DNA of 50,328 nucleotides from Opitutia bacterium. Lineage in GTDB: Bacteria > Verrucomicrobiota > Verrucomicrobiia > Opitutales > Opitutaceae. The notes beneath the pieces were generated by a model. That model saw only the letters and a program-made list of their open reading frames with translations, made no database searches and was not told the origin of the DNA. Shown piece by piece: positions 10,201 through 20,463 of this stretch. The position numbers and the translations under genes are program-made. The first letter of the stretch is position 1. Every line of letters begins with the position of its first letter. Location: NCBI GenBank assembly GCA_025360615.1, contig JANYBX010000324.1, positions 1-50,328 on the forward strand, in the 5' to 3' direction.

Positions 10201-11182
10201 CATCAACGCCGCCGCGCAGCGCGCGACCAACCTCACCCGGCAGTTGCTCGTCTTCAGCCGCCATCAGACCATGAGCCCCGTCCCGATCGATCTGAACAAG
10301 ATCGTCGCCGGCGTGAGCCATCTCCTCCGCCACGTCATCGGCGAGCACATCGCGCTCGAAACCGAGCGCTACGCCGCCTCGCTCGGCGTGCTCGCCGATG
10401 CCGGGATGCTCGAACAGGTGATCCTCAACATGGCCGTCAACGCCCGCGACGTGATGCCGCGCGGCGGGCAGCTCATGATCGCCACCACCCTCGTCCCCGT
10501 CGGGGCCGAGCAAGCCCGCCGCACCCCGCACGCGACGCCCGGCGACTACGCGCGCTTCAGCGTGAGCGACACCGGCGCGGGCATCCCCCCGGAAATCCTG
10601 CCGCAAATCTTCGAGCCTTTTTTCAGCACCAAGGAAGCCGGCAAAGGCACCGGCCTCGGCCTCGCGATCTCACTCGGCATCGTGCTGCAACACCGCGGCT
10701 GGATCGACGTCGAGACCCAGCTGGGACGCGGGACCACCTTCCACGTTTACCTGCCCAGTCAGCCTCTCCCCGAGAGCACGCCCGCCAGCCGCCGCGAGCC
10801 ACCCACCCATCCCACCGGCCACGCGACCATCCTGCTCGCCGAGGATGAGACCGGCGTGCGCAGCCTCGTGCAACGCGTACTCACGCGCCAAGGCTACCGC
10901 GTGATCGAGGCGATCTCCGGTGGCGATGCGCTCGCGATCTGGGCCGAGCACCGCGAGGAAATCACCGTCCTGCTGACCGACATCGTGATGCCCGGCCGGC
11001 CCGACGGCCACGAACTCGCCGCGCGCCTGCTGAAGGAAAAACCCTCGCTGCGCGTCGTGACGATGAGCGGCTACGACCCGGGTGAAGTCGCGACCCGCGA
11101 CGGCTCCGTCCGGCCGCACCTGCGAAAACCGTTCACCACCGACGATCTCCTCAGCGCCATCGAAAGCACGCGGCTGGCGTGA
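7244..11182 (+). CDS. Reg_prop (two-component propeller) hybrid histidine kinase with C-terminal receiver
   Basis: The open frame begins at 6962, but the signal-peptide-like segment ('[20 protein letters not shown]') follows GTG codons at 7244 and 7274; I take 7244, giving about 1312 residues. Next come many repeats of the 'G-x-L-W-V/L-G-T' type with 'YRHDPADP' connectors, forming two periplasmic seven-bladed propellers. A Y_Y_Y sandwich ('[15 protein letters not shown]') and one membrane segment (about 842-862) follow. Then come a coiled coil, HisKA with '[11 protein letters not shown]' (His954), HATPase ('[10 protein letters not shown]', 'DTGAGIP', '[10 protein letters not shown]') and a receiver domain with Asp1246 ('LLTDIVMPG'). 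Kinases with this periplasmic design usually sense glycan fragments. Unlike the Bacteroides hybrid regulators it has no AraC output domain, so a separate partner must pass the signal on. Confidence 0.88.
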   Translation: MSLTPARPVAVFRRLRCRLFSQLAPVLLATSAAMFGADAEPRVGPPVDSFVRISDDDGLAHSDVRSIAQDHEGFLWFGLRLAGLTRYDGYELKVHQHDPENPRTIGSRVIWAVLVDRGGTLWVGTEAGLDRYDRATDSFVHYRHDAARADSLSNNIVVSLFEDAAGKLWACTRDGLCRLDDRERGTFTTFRRPPVIEGTTTKDTYRSIIEDTSTGLLWLGGSDGLAAFDPRTGAFASYRHDPADPESVSRSTVNKVIRDEHGMFWALTEYGLNAFTPTFSTVARHSVQEPRIAFRRFVQPIEATTPGINFVRDGRIDRQGRFWLGTRGGVELFDRTTHTFTLYRHKPADPTSLSDDVTQTLFEDRSGNLWVGTYSGGVNLLRAGAKPFIIHRHDPGNPASLSEDQITGLAFDPAGRLWATTVNGLNRHDAAGWTRFLHDPADPASLPTNDFSSVSIGANGDVWIGTNYDGIYRFDQRRFYSYPTSPANQPAPNGWQPFTGAQIHAILPDPRGGVWIGARAHGLDYFYDGRFLHYSPQEAAGGLPAQPTSYAVFGFFARDGALWFATESSGLVRFEPGSQRFTAFQPPVDQPGTRHNLNCLAQGRDGFIWLGAADGLLKFDPATERFVRQYSTAQGLPHAAVMTIVRDRRDHLWLGTANGLADFDPATEKFRVYEKPDGLPSNVFAQRSGALGPDGRVYLGTRAGIVAFAPEDLRDNPTPPPVMLTEFRWLGTPPAQTDRHPDSVLNPGGTIRVPPGQLGFSLKFSALDFTAPEKNRFRYRLEGWEADWTAATSRERSATYTALPPGTYTFRVQASNADLVWNERGATVRLIVEPHFWQTPWFRLALALTSLAVIGGGIHWRLRAIRRRNALLERQVSQRTAQLQEEVAVRHLAEAALRESHQELEHRVQARTAELAQTNTSLQAEITGRKNIEAQLRQSQKMEAIGQLAGGIAHDFNNLLTVILGQSELLAEPGLSQKDRDAAGRDINAAAQRATNLTRQLLVFSRHQTMSPVPIDLNKIVAGVSHLLRHVIGEHIALETERYAASLGVLADAGMLEQVILNMAVNARDVMPRGGQLMIATTLVPVGAEQARRTPHATPGDYARFSVSDTGAGIPPEILPQIFEPFFSTKEAGKGTGLGLAISLGIVLQHRGWIDVETQLGRGTTFHVYLPSQPLPESTPASRREPPTHPTGHATILLAEDETGVRSLVQRVLTRQGYRVIEAISGGDALAIWAEHREEITVLLTDIVMPGRPDGHELAARLLKEKPSLRVVTMSGYDPGEVATRDGSVRPHLRKPFTTDDLLSAIESTRLA

Positions 11183-11262
11183 GGCCGCCCGATCGCGGCA
11201 TCTCCTCGACTTCGGGCGTCCGGCTGCGCTCCTATGCAGCCCTCCCTCCCGCTGAATTTGCC

Positions 11263-13071
11263 GTGTCGTCACTCCTCAAATTTCCCCGGTCGCCCGCCCT
11301 TTTCCTCGGGGGACTCGCACTCATCCTTGCCGTTCTCGCCTGCTACCACCACACCCTCGGCGCGCCTTTCGTCCTGGATGACAATTCCAGTATCAGGAAC
11401 AACCCTTCGATTCGGCAGCTCTGGCCGTTGCAAGCGCCGGCCATCGGCGGGATGCGCGGGCGGCCCTTCGTCAATTTCACGCTGGCGCTGAACCACGCGC
11501 TCGGCGGCACCGCCGTGGCCGGATACCATTGGTTCAACCTCGCGATCCATGCGGCCTCGGCGCTGGTGCTGGCGGGTGTGGTCCGCCGCACGTTGCTGCT
11601 GCCAATTTTTCAAGGCGGCCGGCTGGCTGAGTCCGCCCCCCTGATCGCGTTCTCCGCCGCGCTGCTCTGGGCCGTGCATCCGTTGAACACCGAGGCCGTC
11701 ACCTATCTCTCGCAACGCACGGAATCGCTCATGGGGCTGCTCTATTTGTTCACGCTCTATTGCTTCGTGCGCTCGGTGCCGGCGGACCACCCGCGCCCAT
11801 GGCGGCTGCTCGCTCTCGCCTCGTGCCTTGCGGGCATGGCGTGCAAGGAAGTCATGATCACCGCGCCGCTGCTGGTGCTGCTCTTTGACCGGACGTTTGT
11901 CGCGGGGAATTTCCGCGCGGCGTGGCGCGCCCGCGGCCGTTTCCATCTCGCGCTGGCCTCGTCATGGCTGGTGCTCGCGTGGCTGATGCGCGGGCTGGGC
12001 GAACGCGGCGTCGGCTTCACGGCCGGGGTGAGCGCGTGGCGCTACGCCCTCACCGAATCCGGCGTCGTCCTAAATTATTTCAAACTCGCGCTCTGGCCGG
12101 CGCCACTCGTCTTCGACTACGGCTCGGAAACCGCCGCGTCGCTCGCGGAAGTCTGGCCGGGTGCGCTGCTGCTGGTGGCGGGGCTCGCCGGCGTGGCGTG
12201 GACGCTCCGGCATCGGCCGTTGCCCGGATTTTTGCTCGCGTGGCCCTTCGTGATTTTGGCTCCGACGTCCAGCTTCGTCCCCGTGGCGCTGCAACCGATG
12301 GCGGAGCATCGCATGTATGTGCCGCTCGCCGGCCTCGCGGTGCTCGCCGTCGCCGGACTGCACGGCCGGTTGGGCCGAAAATTATGGATCGTCGTTTTGC
12401 CCGCCGCCCTCGCGCTGGGCCTCGCCACGCACCGGCGGAACGCCCTCTACCGCGAGGAGACGAGCCTCTGGGGCGACACCGTGGAGAAACGCCCCGCCAA
12501 CGAGCGCGCCCAGGTGAATCTTGGGCTCGCCCTCCTCAACTCCGGGCGCGACGCCGAAGCGAGGGCGCATTTCGAACGCGCCCTCGCCCTTGATCCCACG
12601 AGCCATCAGGCGCTGTGCAACCTCGGCTTCCTCCACGCCCGCGCCGGACGCCCGGCCGAGGCCATCGCGTGCTTTCAACAATCGCTCCGCCTCAACCCGG
12701 CCTTCGCCGAGGCGCACTACAACCTGGGCTGCGTGCTCCTCGCCGCCGGGAAAAACGCCGAGGCCCGCGCTGAATTTGAAGCCGCGATCCGGCTGAACCC
12801 GGACTACGGCGACGCGCACAACAACCTCGCCGTCATCCTCGCTGATGCGAGGAACTACGCCGACGCCGTCACCCATTATTCCGCCGCGCTCACCCTCAAT
12901 CCCGCCGACGCTGAGCTGCGGGCGAACCGCGCCTATGCCCACTTCCGACTCGGGCGGGTGTCCGCCGCAATCGCCGACTATGAACAGGCGCTGCAACTCC
13001 GGCCCAACTTCACCGACGCGCGCCGCAACTTGGAAATCCTGCGCGCCATCAAGCCGGGCGCGCGTCCGTAG
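11263..13071 (+). CDS. Polytopic membrane protein with C-terminal TPRs (TMTC/O-mannosyltransferase-like)
   Basis: I favour the GTG at 11263, just before the first membrane segment, giving 602 residues; a GTG at 11179 that overlaps the kinase stop is the alternative. The N-terminal two thirds hold about ten hydrophobic helices. They include 'FVLDDNSSI' in the first external loop and 'HPLNTEAVTYLSQRTESL', both typical of TMTC-like proteins. Residues of about 425-595 are a run of TPR units ('NLGLALLNSGRDAEARAHFERALALDP' type; about five or six copies). TMTC-related proteins are thought to be lipid-linked-sugar-dependent O-mannosyltransferases, but the bacterial members are largely uncharacterised, so the enzymatic role is inference. 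Its start next to the sensor kinase suggests cotranscription. Confidence 0.7.
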   Translation: MSSLLKFPRSPALFLGGLALILAVLACYHHTLGAPFVLDDNSSIRNNPSIRQLWPLQAPAIGGMRGRPFVNFTLALNHALGGTAVAGYHWFNLAIHAASALVLAGVVRRTLLLPIFQGGRLAESAPLIAFSAALLWAVHPLNTEAVTYLSQRTESLMGLLYLFTLYCFVRSVPADHPRPWRLLALASCLAGMACKEVMITAPLLVLLFDRTFVAGNFRAAWRARGRFHLALASSWLVLAWLMRGLGERGVGFTAGVSAWRYALTESGVVLNYFKLALWPAPLVFDYGSETAASLAEVWPGALLLVAGLAGVAWTLRHRPLPGFLLAWPFVILAPTSSFVPVALQPMAEHRMYVPLAGLAVLAVAGLHGRLGRKLWIVVLPAALALGLATHRRNALYREETSLWGDTVEKRPANERAQVNLGLALLNSGRDAEARAHFERALALDPTSHQALCNLGFLHARAGRPAEAIACFQQSLRLNPAFAEAHYNLGCVLLAAGKNAEARAEFEAAIRLNPDYGDAHNNLAVILADARNYADAVTHYSAALTLNPADAELRANRAYAHFRLGRVSAAIADYEQALQLRPNFTDARRNLEILRAIKPGARP

Positions 13072-13076
13072 CCCGC

Positions 13077-13110
13077 GGCGACACGGTCGCCGAGCAGCGG
13101 GGCGCTGCTC
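13077..13110. terminator. Two adjacent hairpins between convergent genes
   Basis: In the gap between the TPR gene (+) and the chemoreceptor gene (-) there are two perfect stems back to back: GGCGAC/GTCGCC with a 3-base loop, and GAGCAGCG/CGCTGCTC with a GGG loop (13092-13110). There is no T-run, so this would be a weak or factor-assisted bidirectional terminator. Confidence 0.45.
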
Positions 13111-15115
13111 ACGCCACGCCAGCTTTTTGTTTTCGCAACCCGACGGGATCGTTCCAGCGGCGGCCCGTGGCGGGCTTCATGGCCGGCTTCGTCGCGGGCG
13201 GATTTTTCACCGCGGGCCGCGGCCGCGCTTCTCGCGCGAGCGGGCGCTCGATCTCGGGCGCGCGGCCCGCGCCCAACAAATTATCCATGCGTTCGACACT
13301 GGTGCGGAGGCTCCCCACCTGGCTCTCCATCGAGAGGGCCGTGCTCGCCGTCTCCTGCGCGGCGGCCGCCATGCTCTGCGCGATTTCCCGCTGCTTCGAG
13401 ACGGAGTGGCTGATCTCGGTGATGCTCGCGGCCTGCTGCATGAAATTCGTGCTGATGAGAGTGACGGTTTCGTTCACCTCGTGAATGCCGTGCGAGACGC
13501 TCTTGAAGCGCGTCGCGAGTTCGTCGGATTTCGTGATCGCGGTTGCCGTGTCCTTGGAAGATTCGCCGATCAGCTCGGCCGTCTCCTTCGCCGCCTCGGC
13601 GCAGCGGCCGGCGAGCTGGCGCACTTCATCGGCGACGACAGCGAAGCCCGCGCCCGCCTCGCCCGCTCGGCCCGCCTCGACGGCGGCGTTGAGTGCGAGG
13701 AGATTGGTTTGAAAGGAGAGATCGTTGATGCGCGCGATCACCTGGTTGATTTTCTGGCCCGAGGTGCGCGCGGAATTCATCGCGCGGTCGAGTTCCTGTA
13801 TAGTGCCCAGCCCCGCATCGACGGAATCGCGCGTGCGCGTGGATGTCGCCGTCGCCGTGGCCGCGTGGTTTTTGTTGGTTTCAGCCACCGTGGAAACGAG
13901 GGCGAGGCTCACGTTGATTTTATCGATGGCGCCGGCGTAGTGGTTCGCGTCCCGCGACATTTGCTCGCCGGCGGAGGTGAGTTGCGTGGACGCCGATTGC
14001 ACGTCGTCCGAGGCCTGAGCGATGTTCTTGGAGACATGCACGAGGTGGCGCCGCGTGCTGCGGGTGATCGTCAGGCTCAGCCCGAGACTCAGCCCGAGAC
14101 CCGCGATCAGAAATGCGCCGACGAGATAGGCCCGGTCCTGCCGCTGCCGCGCAATTTCCAGCAGCACTTTTTGGCCGAAACCAAACGAGTAATCGTAAAC
14201 CGACTCGTAGGCTTGGAAGTGGTTGGCGAGAAGCTCGGCCAGCGTCTGCGTTTTCGGGGTGAAAACTGGCAGGGGCGCGCGCTCCTGCTGCGTGCCCGCG
14301 AGATCGCCGAGATATTGGTAGAATGCAGCGTCGTCATCGCCTTTCCGCGTGGTGGCCTTGAAATTCGCGCGCAGCTCGGGCTGGAACTTGAGCATGTAAT
14401 ATTCGCTCTCGGTCGAGACGAGGAACTGGCGCCGGAGAATCGCCAGCTCGTCCCGCTGCAGCCCGCCGTGGCGTTGCCCATGGGTCATCAGATCGATGGC
14501 AAAAATTTCCTGCTGCTGGATTTTCTGCACCGCCTGAATCGCGTCGTAGATATTGAGGCCGGATGGCGTATGCACGGTTTGCCGGTAGCACTCGCTGATG
14601 AACAGCGCCTGATACGTGAGCTTCATGTAGATCGTGAAAACTTCACCGGAGGTGCGTTTCCCTTGGAGCGCGCTCGCGCGGGCCTCGGGGATCTGGCTCG
14701 CGAAGAAGGTGCGGATCGCGGGGCTTTTTTCCGCAAACAAGGCGGCCTGAGGCGACGCGGCGAGACGGTCAAGCTTCGCCATTAAAGCCGAGATCGCCTG
14801 GTCGGTCGCGGCGAAGCGCGCTTGGTAATCGCCGGGGGTTTTCGGGTCCTCGCGATGCGCGAAAAGCAGCAGCGCGGCATTCCGCTCCGCCGACAGGACC
14901 GTGGCAAACGCGACAAAATCCGCGACCTCCCGCCGGTAGGCCGACAGGCTTTGGGTGTCCTCAACGAACCCCTTGTATTCCGAGTAGTAAGTTCGGAAAG
15001 ACATCCCACCCAAGACGATCAGCCCGAGGATGGGAATGACCGTAAGGAGTAGAAGCCGTTGGGGGATGCTGAATTTGATTTTGCCGAGACTGCGCATGGA
15101 ACGCACTTTCTTCAT
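13109..15115 (-). CDS. Methyl-accepting chemotaxis protein with NIT (nitrate/nitrite sensing) domain
   Basis: The ATG at 15115 (MKKVRSM) gives 668 residues; the frame extends further upstream but without plausible sequence. The N-terminal membrane segment is '[17 protein letters not shown]'. A periplasmic helical domain of about 250 residues follows, resembling NIT ('[13 protein letters not shown]', '[20 protein letters not shown]'). A second membrane segment ('[15 protein letters not shown]') is followed by a cytoplasmic coiled coil with the signalling tip '[20 protein letters not shown]' and '[15 protein letters not shown]'. Members relay ligand binding to CheW and CheA. No other chemotaxis gene is in the window, and no C-terminal CheR-docking pentapeptide is visible; the tail is Lys/Ala/Pro-rich. 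The ligand is unknown; NIT domains bind nitrate or nitrite in characterised cases. Confidence 0.85.
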   Translation of the reverse strand: MKKVRSMRSLGKIKFSIPQRLLLLTVIPILGLIVLGGMSFRTYYSEYKGFVEDTQSLSAYRREVADFVAFATVLSAERNAALLLFAHREDPKTPGDYQARFAATDQAISALMAKLDRLAASPQAALFAEKSPAIRTFFASQIPEARASALQGKRTSGEVFTIYMKLTYQALFISECYRQTVHTPSGLNIYDAIQAVQKIQQQEIFAIDLMTHGQRHGGLQRDELAILRRQFLVSTESEYYMLKFQPELRANFKATTRKGDDDAAFYQYLGDLAGTQQERAPLPVFTPKTQTLAELLANHFQAYESVYDYSFGFGQKVLLEIARQRQDRAYLVGAFLIAGLGLSLGLSLTITRSTRRHLVHVSKNIAQASDDVQSASTQLTSAGEQMSRDANHYAGAIDKINVSLALVSTVAETNKNHAATATATSTRTRDSVDAGLGTIQELDRAMNSARTSGQKINQVIARINDLSFQTNLLALNAAVEAGRAGEAGAGFAVVADEVRQLAGRCAEAAKETAELIGESSKDTATAITKSDELATRFKSVSHGIHEVNETVTLISTNFMQQAASITEISHSVSKQREIAQSMAAAAQETASTALSMESQVGSLRTSVERMDNLLGAGRAPEIERPLAREARPRPAVKNPPATKPAMKPATGRRWNDPVGLRKQKAGVA

Positions 15116-15176
15116 CGGCACATGCGGGCAAAAGTTGAGCGCAACGCCCGATGGAGGGAGGCGCGCCCGCTGCCGG

Positions 15177-16946
15177 CTACGGCTTTTTCCGCCGTTCCAC
15201 CAACGCCAGCAGCAAATCTCCCTTGGCGAGGCTGCCGAGCAATGTGCCATCGCGCGCCACCACCGGCAGCCGCTCCGCCTCAAAGTTCAGAAACCCACCG
15301 AGCGCGTCGCTCAACGAGGCGTCGGGCGCCACGCGCGGAAAATCCTCGCGCAAAATATCTTTCGCGATGACCAGCTCCGCGAGCCCGGCCTCGCCGAGGT
15401 AGGGCTTGATGTCGTGCAGCGAAACTGCCCCCAGAAAGCGCCCCTCCCCGTCGGTGACGTAGAGATTATTGACGCGCATGGAGAGAAACAGCTCGGCGAT
15501 CTCCGCGAACCGCGCGCCGGCCCGGAGCGTGGGCGGTTTACTCTTCATCAGCTCCGCCACGGAACCCACTTCGAATGCCAAGCCGCCCGGCGTCTCGGCG
15601 GCCTTGCGTTTCAACGCCTCGCTGTAGAGCGAGCGGTCCTCGAATCCCTTCGCCGTGTAGTAGGCCACCACGCTGCACAACATCAGCGGCAGGATGATGT
15701 CGTAGCTCAGCGTCATCTCAAAAAGCATGATCACCGCCATCACCGGCGCATGGCTCGCCGCCGAGAGAAACGCCCCCATCCCCACGAGCGCGAACGCCCC
15801 CGGGTTCGCCGCGCCCGCCGGCCAGATCGCATGCACGCCCGTGCCAAATAAAAATCCCGCGCTCGCCCCCATGAACAGCGAGGGCGTGAACACCCCGCCG
15901 GGCGCACCCGAGCCAAACGACGCCGCCGTCGCGAGCCACTTGCACGCAAAAATCACCGCCAGCGCCAGCCACGCGACATGGCCGTTGAGAATATCCACGA
16001 CCACCGAGTAGCCGTTGCCGCACACCTCGGGGACCTTGATCGCGAGAGCGCCCACGATGAGTCCGCCCAGCGTGAGCCGCGCGATCAACGGCAGTTTCGT
16101 CGCCACGAAAAAATTTTCCGCCGCCTTCAGCGAACGCAAAAACCACGGCGCCGCCACGCCCGCGATTAGGCCGAGGCCGATGTAGGGCAGCATTTCCCAC
16201 GCGGAGTTGAGCTTGAACGCCGGCACCTTGTAGAGCTGCGCCTCGCTCGTCAGTCCGCGCACCGTCAGCGCCGCCACGACCGCCGACACCGCGAGCGGCC
16301 CGAGGCTCTCCATCGCGATGGTGCCGAGAATAATTTCCGCCACGAAAAACGAACCCGCGATCGGCGCGTTGTAAGCCGAGGCGATGCCCGCCGCCGCGCC
16401 GCACGCCACCAACAGCCGCAACTGCGGCGGCGTAAACTGCCGCCACCGCCCGAGGAACGACGCGATCACCGCCGAGAGTTGCACCATCGGGCCTTCGCGC
16501 CCGATCGATCCGCCCGAGCCGATGGAGAACAACGCCGCCGCGCTCTTCACCAGGCTGGAACGAATCGGCACATGCCCCGAGCCGATCACGATCGCCTCCA
16601 TATAGTCCGTCGAACTTTGCCCGCGCGCGATGCGCCGGCCGAGCAGGAGCACGAATCCCGCGAGCAACCCACCCGCCGCGGGCAACGCGAGCACGCCCCA
16701 CCAAGGCAGTTGCCGCATCGACTCGACGACGCCCGCGCCTGAACCCGTCAGCACGTCATGCACGCCCTCCGCGAGGCCTTTGAAAATCAGCGAAACCAGC
16801 GCCCCCAATCCCCCCACCAAGGCCGCCCACAGGAGCGTAATCTGCCACTCCGTCGGCTGGAGTTTTTCCTGGATCCACACGCGCCACCGGAGCAGCCGCA
16901 GCAGCCGCTCCAGCAGAAGTTTCGCGGGATCCGTGACCGCCTTCAT
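15177..16946 (-). CDS. ClC-family chloride channel/transporter with two CBS domains
   Basis: The protein has 589 residues. The ClC membrane core covers about residues 35-440 with the selectivity motifs 'GSGHVP', 'GREGP' (gating Glu151) and 'GGVFTP'. Two CBS domains follow (about 455-580, '[24 protein letters not shown]' and '[25 protein letters not shown]'). At the site of the E. coli inner proton glutamate (E203) there is Ile205, next to the conserved Glu204, so proton coupling may be absent or use another route. The start codon overlaps the stop of the upstream EIIA gene in an ATGA, which implies translational coupling. The CBS pair may bind adenine nucleotides. Channel or antiporter cannot be decided from sequence. 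Confidence 0.88.
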   Translation of the reverse strand: MKAVTDPAKLLLERLLRLLRWRVWIQEKLQPTEWQITLLWAALVGGLGALVSLIFKGLAEGVHDVLTGSGAGVVESMRQLPWWGVLALPAAGGLLAGFVLLLGRRIARGQSSTDYMEAIVIGSGHVPIRSSLVKSAAALFSIGSGGSIGREGPMVQLSAVIASFLGRWRQFTPPQLRLLVACGAAAGIASAYNAPIAGSFFVAEIILGTIAMESLGPLAVSAVVAALTVRGLTSEAQLYKVPAFKLNSAWEMLPYIGLGLIAGVAAPWFLRSLKAAENFFVATKLPLIARLTLGGLIVGALAIKVPEVCGNGYSVVVDILNGHVAWLALAVIFACKWLATAASFGSGAPGGVFTPSLFMGASAGFLFGTGVHAIWPAGAANPGAFALVGMGAFLSAASHAPVMAVIMLFEMTLSYDIILPLMLCSVVAYYTAKGFEDRSLYSEALKRKAAETPGGLAFEVGSVAELMKSKPPTLRAGARFAEIAELFLSMRVNNLYVTDGEGRFLGAVSLHDIKPYLGEAGLAELVIAKDILREDFPRVAPDASLSDALGGFLNFEAERLPVVARDGTLLGSLAKGDLLLALVERRKKP

Positions 16947-17404
16947 CTCTTTTGCGCGCGCGCGAGCACCGCGCGAAACTCATCCTCCGTCGGGGCCGTG
17001 AGCAAGGCGGCGCGCGTCCCCGGATTTTTGAGCAGCCGCGAAAGCGCCGCCACGAGCTGGAGATATTCCGACACCGCCGCCTTGGGCGTGCCCACAAGAA
17101 ACACCAGCCGCACTCCCGGATGCTCCGAGTCGAACGCCACCGGCGCCGCCGTGCGCGCCACCGCGAGCACGATGCGGTCCACCGCCGGCGTGCGCGCATG
17201 AGGCAGCGCCACGTCGTCCGCGATGCACACCGAGGCCAGCGCGGCGCGATCGAGTAAATCCTGTAAAAACTGTTCCGCATTCTTCACGTCCGGCGTGGCC
17301 GACCGCAGTCGTTGATGAAGCGCGCGAATGGCCTCCTCGCCGCTGGCCACTTTTAGGTCGAGCACGAGGGCATCCGGCGAGGCGATAAGTTCAGGCAGCG
17401 ACAT
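16943..17404 (-). CDS. PTS EIIA type-2 (PtsN/fructose-like) protein
   Basis: I take the ATG at 17404 (MSLPELI), giving 153 residues; two in-frame ATGs at 17434 and 17428 would add up to ten residues. The whole protein is one EIIA-2 domain. The phosphorylated histidine is His69 in 'VCIADDVALPHARTP', and 'LVFLVGTPKAAVSEYLQLVAALSRLL' matches the family. No EIIB, EIIC, EI or HPr gene is nearby, so it looks like a regulatory EIIA rather than a sugar transporter subunit. The four-base overlap with the ClC gene suggests that it controls, or is made in ratio with, that transporter. The family call is firm; the regulatory link is inference. Confidence 0.85.
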   Translation of the reverse strand: MSLPELIASPDALVLDLKVASGEEAIRALHQRLRSATPDVKNAEQFLQDLLDRAALASVCIADDVALPHARTPAVDRIVLAVARTAAPVAFDSEHPGVRLVFLVGTPKAAVSEYLQLVAALSRLLKNPGTRAALLTAPTEDEFRAVLARAQKR

Positions 17405-17548
17405 GACTGAGGAAAAGTAGTTGGACATAAGCATGAAACAAGCCCGCGTTGGCGGACAGGCTCCCCATCGTCACAAACTGGCCGCGCATGTTCCGAGTTT
17501 TGCTCCGGAGCGGACCTTGCGTCCGGCCATGCGCTTCAAGCCTCGGGA

Positions 17549-20284
17549 TCAGTCCAGCGTGTAAGGCTGCTCCTGCTCTTGGTCTTGTTCCGCCTGCGCC
17601 GTCAGCGTCACGAGACTCTTCAGCGAGGAAAAATGCTGGCTTAGGTCGAAGTCGCCGCCGAGACCGCCGATCAGCTTGTCGAACAAATCCCGCTTCGACG
17701 CCTTCAGCGCCTGGATGCGTTCCTCGATCGTGCCGGCCGTCACCATGCGATAAACAAAAACCGTGTTCGTTTGTCCGATGCGGTGAACGCGATCCACCGC
17801 CTGCGCCTCGACCGCCGGATTCCACCACGGGTCGAGCAGGAAAACATAGTCCGCCGCGTGCAGCGTGATGCCCGTGCCCGCCGCCTTGAGTGAGACGAGC
17901 ATCGCCGCCGCGCCCGTCGCCGTCTGAAAACCTTGCACGGGCTTGAGCCGGTCGAGCGTCATGCCCGTCAGCTCGTAGCGCGGCAGATCTGGGAAATGCT
18001 GCTGCAGCGCCGTGCGCACGCGGTCGAGCAACATCACGAACTGCGAGAAAATCACCACCTTGTGCCCGCTGCCCACGACCTCCGCGAGTTTCTCGACCAG
18101 CAGGTTGATCTTGCCCGAGTCGGTCAGCGGCGACTTGAGCCACGGGAGCATGTCGGGATCGCAGCACGTCTGCCGCAGGCGCGTGAGTAGCGCGAGAAAG
18201 CCGAACGATTTTTCGCGCATCGCCGAGCCCACGTCGTCGCCGAGCCGCTCGAGCCCCTCGGTGCAGATGCGGGCGTATTCCGCGCGCTGCACATCGGTGA
18301 GCGGGCAGATGAGGTCGATTTCGACTTTTTGCGGCAGCTCGGTGGCGACTTCTTTTTTCGTGCGCCGCAGGAGAAAAGGCGCGAGCTGCGCCCGCAGCCG
18401 GGTGAGCGTGCCCTCGCGATTCGTGATGAGCGCGGACTCAAACGCCGCCCGCGAGCCGAGCAGCCCCGGCAGCAAAAATCTAAAAATACTCCAGAGGTCG
18501 AGCTGCCGGTTTTCGAGTGGCGTGCCGGTGAGCACGATGCGGTGGCGCGCCCGCACGGCGAAACACGTCTGCGTGATCTTCGCGTCCGGGTTTTTGATAA
18601 ACTGCCCTTCGTCGAGCACCGCGTAGCCGAAGTCCGCGCCATCGAGCATCGCGCGGTGTTTGCGGAGCTGCGTGTAGCTCGCGAGCCAGATGACCGGCGC
18701 CGGATGCGTCGTGAAATCGTGCCCGGTCTTCAACACCTCCACCGCCAGCGCGGGGAAAAATTTCGCGATTTCCTCGCGCCACACCGGCACCACGCTCGCA
18801 GGACACACGATCACGTTCGACTTCCCCGCGATGGGCCGGGTCGCCAGCAGCGAGAGCACTTGGAGCGTTTTGCCGAGACCCATCTCATCGGCGAGCAAGC
18901 CGTGACATCCCACTTCGCAGAGGTGGTGCATCCACTCCACGCCGCGCCGCTGGTAGGGCCGCAGCAGTTCCGGCAGCGCCGGCATGATCCCGGTCGGCGC
19001 GAGAACCCGCTGCCGCCACAGCTCCATTTCGGGCGAGAGCGTGAGCTTCAGCTTCGAGTCGTTGAACAGCGAAAACACCAGATAGGGCGAGAGCGCCCCG
19101 CCGGCCGCCGCGCCCGCGCCCTGCGTCTCCTCGACGTTTTTCTGCCACGCGCTATACGATTCCCAGCGGTCCGCCGGAAGCGCCACGATCCCGAGGTTCG
19201 GCAAAATCACCGGTTGGCCGCCGCGCCGCAGCAGCGTGTTCACCTCGCTGTCGGTGAGCAGCCGTTCGCCCGCCCGGAAAATCCACCGCAGGTTGAGCGC
19301 CGCGTGTTCACCGCCGTCGGTGCCGCCGGGGCCCGCGCCGTTCGCGCGTTCGGCCACGGCCTCGATCTCGATCGCACGCGTGCCTTTGACGAGATTGGCC
19401 GCCTTCTCGTCGAGCTCGATGCCGAACATCCGCCGCCACGCCGGCAGCGTGGTCTTCAGGAAATTCGGGATCTCCACGAGCGACTCCATCAGGTAGACGC
19501 CGTTGTCCTGATTATAGTGGAAGTGCGCCTTGCGCGCATAGGCCGCGAGGCCGATCAGCTTCGCGCGCTCGCCGGAAGAAATGTGGCCGTTGCCATTCGC
19601 GTGCGAGTCGGGCCCGAGCGCGGAGTGGCGCGTCTTGCGGTCCGCCTCCAGCCAAAATGCCTGGAACGCCAGCCCCGCCGTTTTCGTTTTGAACAACAAT
19701 AACAGCGGTCGCGACGGCCCGTTCACCCGCACCGGCGGAGTCGTGCCGCCGGAGGCTCCCGCCGCGCGCGCCAAACCATGCCCCACCGAATGCCCCGCAT
19801 GAGCCGACGGCGTGGTCGGCGGATGCGACCGCGACGCCGCCAGAAAATGGCCATTGGCCTGCGAGCCGTGATGGTTGCCATTCCCATGCGGATGGCCGCT
19901 TCCGTGGCCGTTGCCATTTCCCGTGGCGCGCGGCGAATCGTCGGGCAACGGCGAGATTTCGTCCGCCACCAGCTCCTCGATTTCATGCAGCCCGGCCACC
20001 GCCAGAGCGTGCGCCAGCTCCGTGTCCGTCGAGGAGGAACGCACCGAAAAGCCATCCGCCCCCCACTCGATCACGGCATACTCATCCTTCTTCTCGATCC
20101 GGCGATGCACGATCGCGTCGCGCTCCGTCAGCTCAAGTTCCCGCACCTGGCCGTCGCGGTAAATCTGCCGTCCTGCCTCCAATTGGCTAACAGTGAAGCG
20201 TCCCGCCCAATCGTTTTCGAGTTTACCAAACCAAAACTCGAGCGAGTGGGGTGTATAGACGCGCTTCGGACCGTGAGACTGCAT
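17549..20284 (-). CDS. SNF2-family DEAD/DEAH-box ATPase/helicase
   Basis: The ATG at 20284 gives 911 residues; an upstream GTG at 20314 would add ten. The N-terminal 440 residues are family-specific and contain a Gly/Asn/His-rich linker (about 121-150). The SNF2 motor follows with Walker A 'LLADEMGLGKT' (about 463-473), the DEAH-equivalent 'LDEGQFIKN', motif III 'VLTGTPLENRQLDLWS', and the second RecA lobe with 'VIFSQFVMLLDRV', 'LKAAGTGITLHAAD' and 'DRVHRIGQTN'. Bacterial SNF2 proteins translocate on duplex DNA and are linked to repair or RNA polymerase recycling. No SWIM zinc finger is visible. It is transcribed away from the glycosyltransferase gene at 20464, and the EIIA and ClC genes follow it on the same strand. 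Confidence 0.9.
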   Translation of the reverse strand: MQSHGPKRVYTPHSLEFWFGKLENDWAGRFTVSQLEAGRQIYRDGQVRELELTERDAIVHRRIEKKDEYAVIEWGADGFSVRSSSTDTELAHALAVAGLHEIEELVADEISPLPDDSPRATGNGNGHGSGHPHGNGNHHGSQANGHFLAASRSHPPTTPSAHAGHSVGHGLARAAGASGGTTPPVRVNGPSRPLLLLFKTKTAGLAFQAFWLEADRKTRHSALGPDSHANGNGHISSGERAKLIGLAAYARKAHFHYNQDNGVYLMESLVEIPNFLKTTLPAWRRMFGIELDEKAANLVKGTRAIEIEAVAERANGAGPGGTDGGEHAALNLRWIFRAGERLLTDSEVNTLLRRGGQPVILPNLGIVALPADRWESYSAWQKNVEETQGAGAAAGGALSPYLVFSLFNDSKLKLTLSPEMELWRQRVLAPTGIMPALPELLRPYQRRGVEWMHHLCEVGCHGLLADEMGLGKTLQVLSLLATRPIAGKSNVIVCPASVVPVWREEIAKFFPALAVEVLKTGHDFTTHPAPVIWLASYTQLRKHRAMLDGADFGYAVLDEGQFIKNPDAKITQTCFAVRARHRIVLTGTPLENRQLDLWSIFRFLLPGLLGSRAAFESALITNREGTLTRLRAQLAPFLLRRTKKEVATELPQKVEIDLICPLTDVQRAEYARICTEGLERLGDDVGSAMREKSFGFLALLTRLRQTCCDPDMLPWLKSPLTDSGKINLLVEKLAEVVGSGHKVVIFSQFVMLLDRVRTALQQHFPDLPRYELTGMTLDRLKPVQGFQTATGAAAMLVSLKAAGTGITLHAADYVFLLDPWWNPAVEAQAVDRVHRIGQTNTVFVYRMVTAGTIEERIQALKASKRDLFDKLIGGLGGDFDLSQHFSSLKSLVTLTAQAEQDQEQEQPYTLD

Positions 20285-20463
20285 TCGCGTAAAAGAGGCG
20301 ACCGTAGAAACCACCGGTCACAGCGCAACCACGAATTCCGTGAAAAATCCCCCCAGCGGGCCTTTGTCAGAATTGTAACACGCCCGCCACCTCAACGACA
20401 CAGAGCTGCGGTAGTTATTCACAACGCCTCATTCCTTCCTACGACACCGCCACCACGCATTTT

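Noticed and set aside
20415-20423. TTATTCACA, a good DnaA-box match upstream of the GT4 gene
   Set aside because: A single box without an AT-rich unwinding region, further boxes or dnaA/dnaN nearby does not support an origin.
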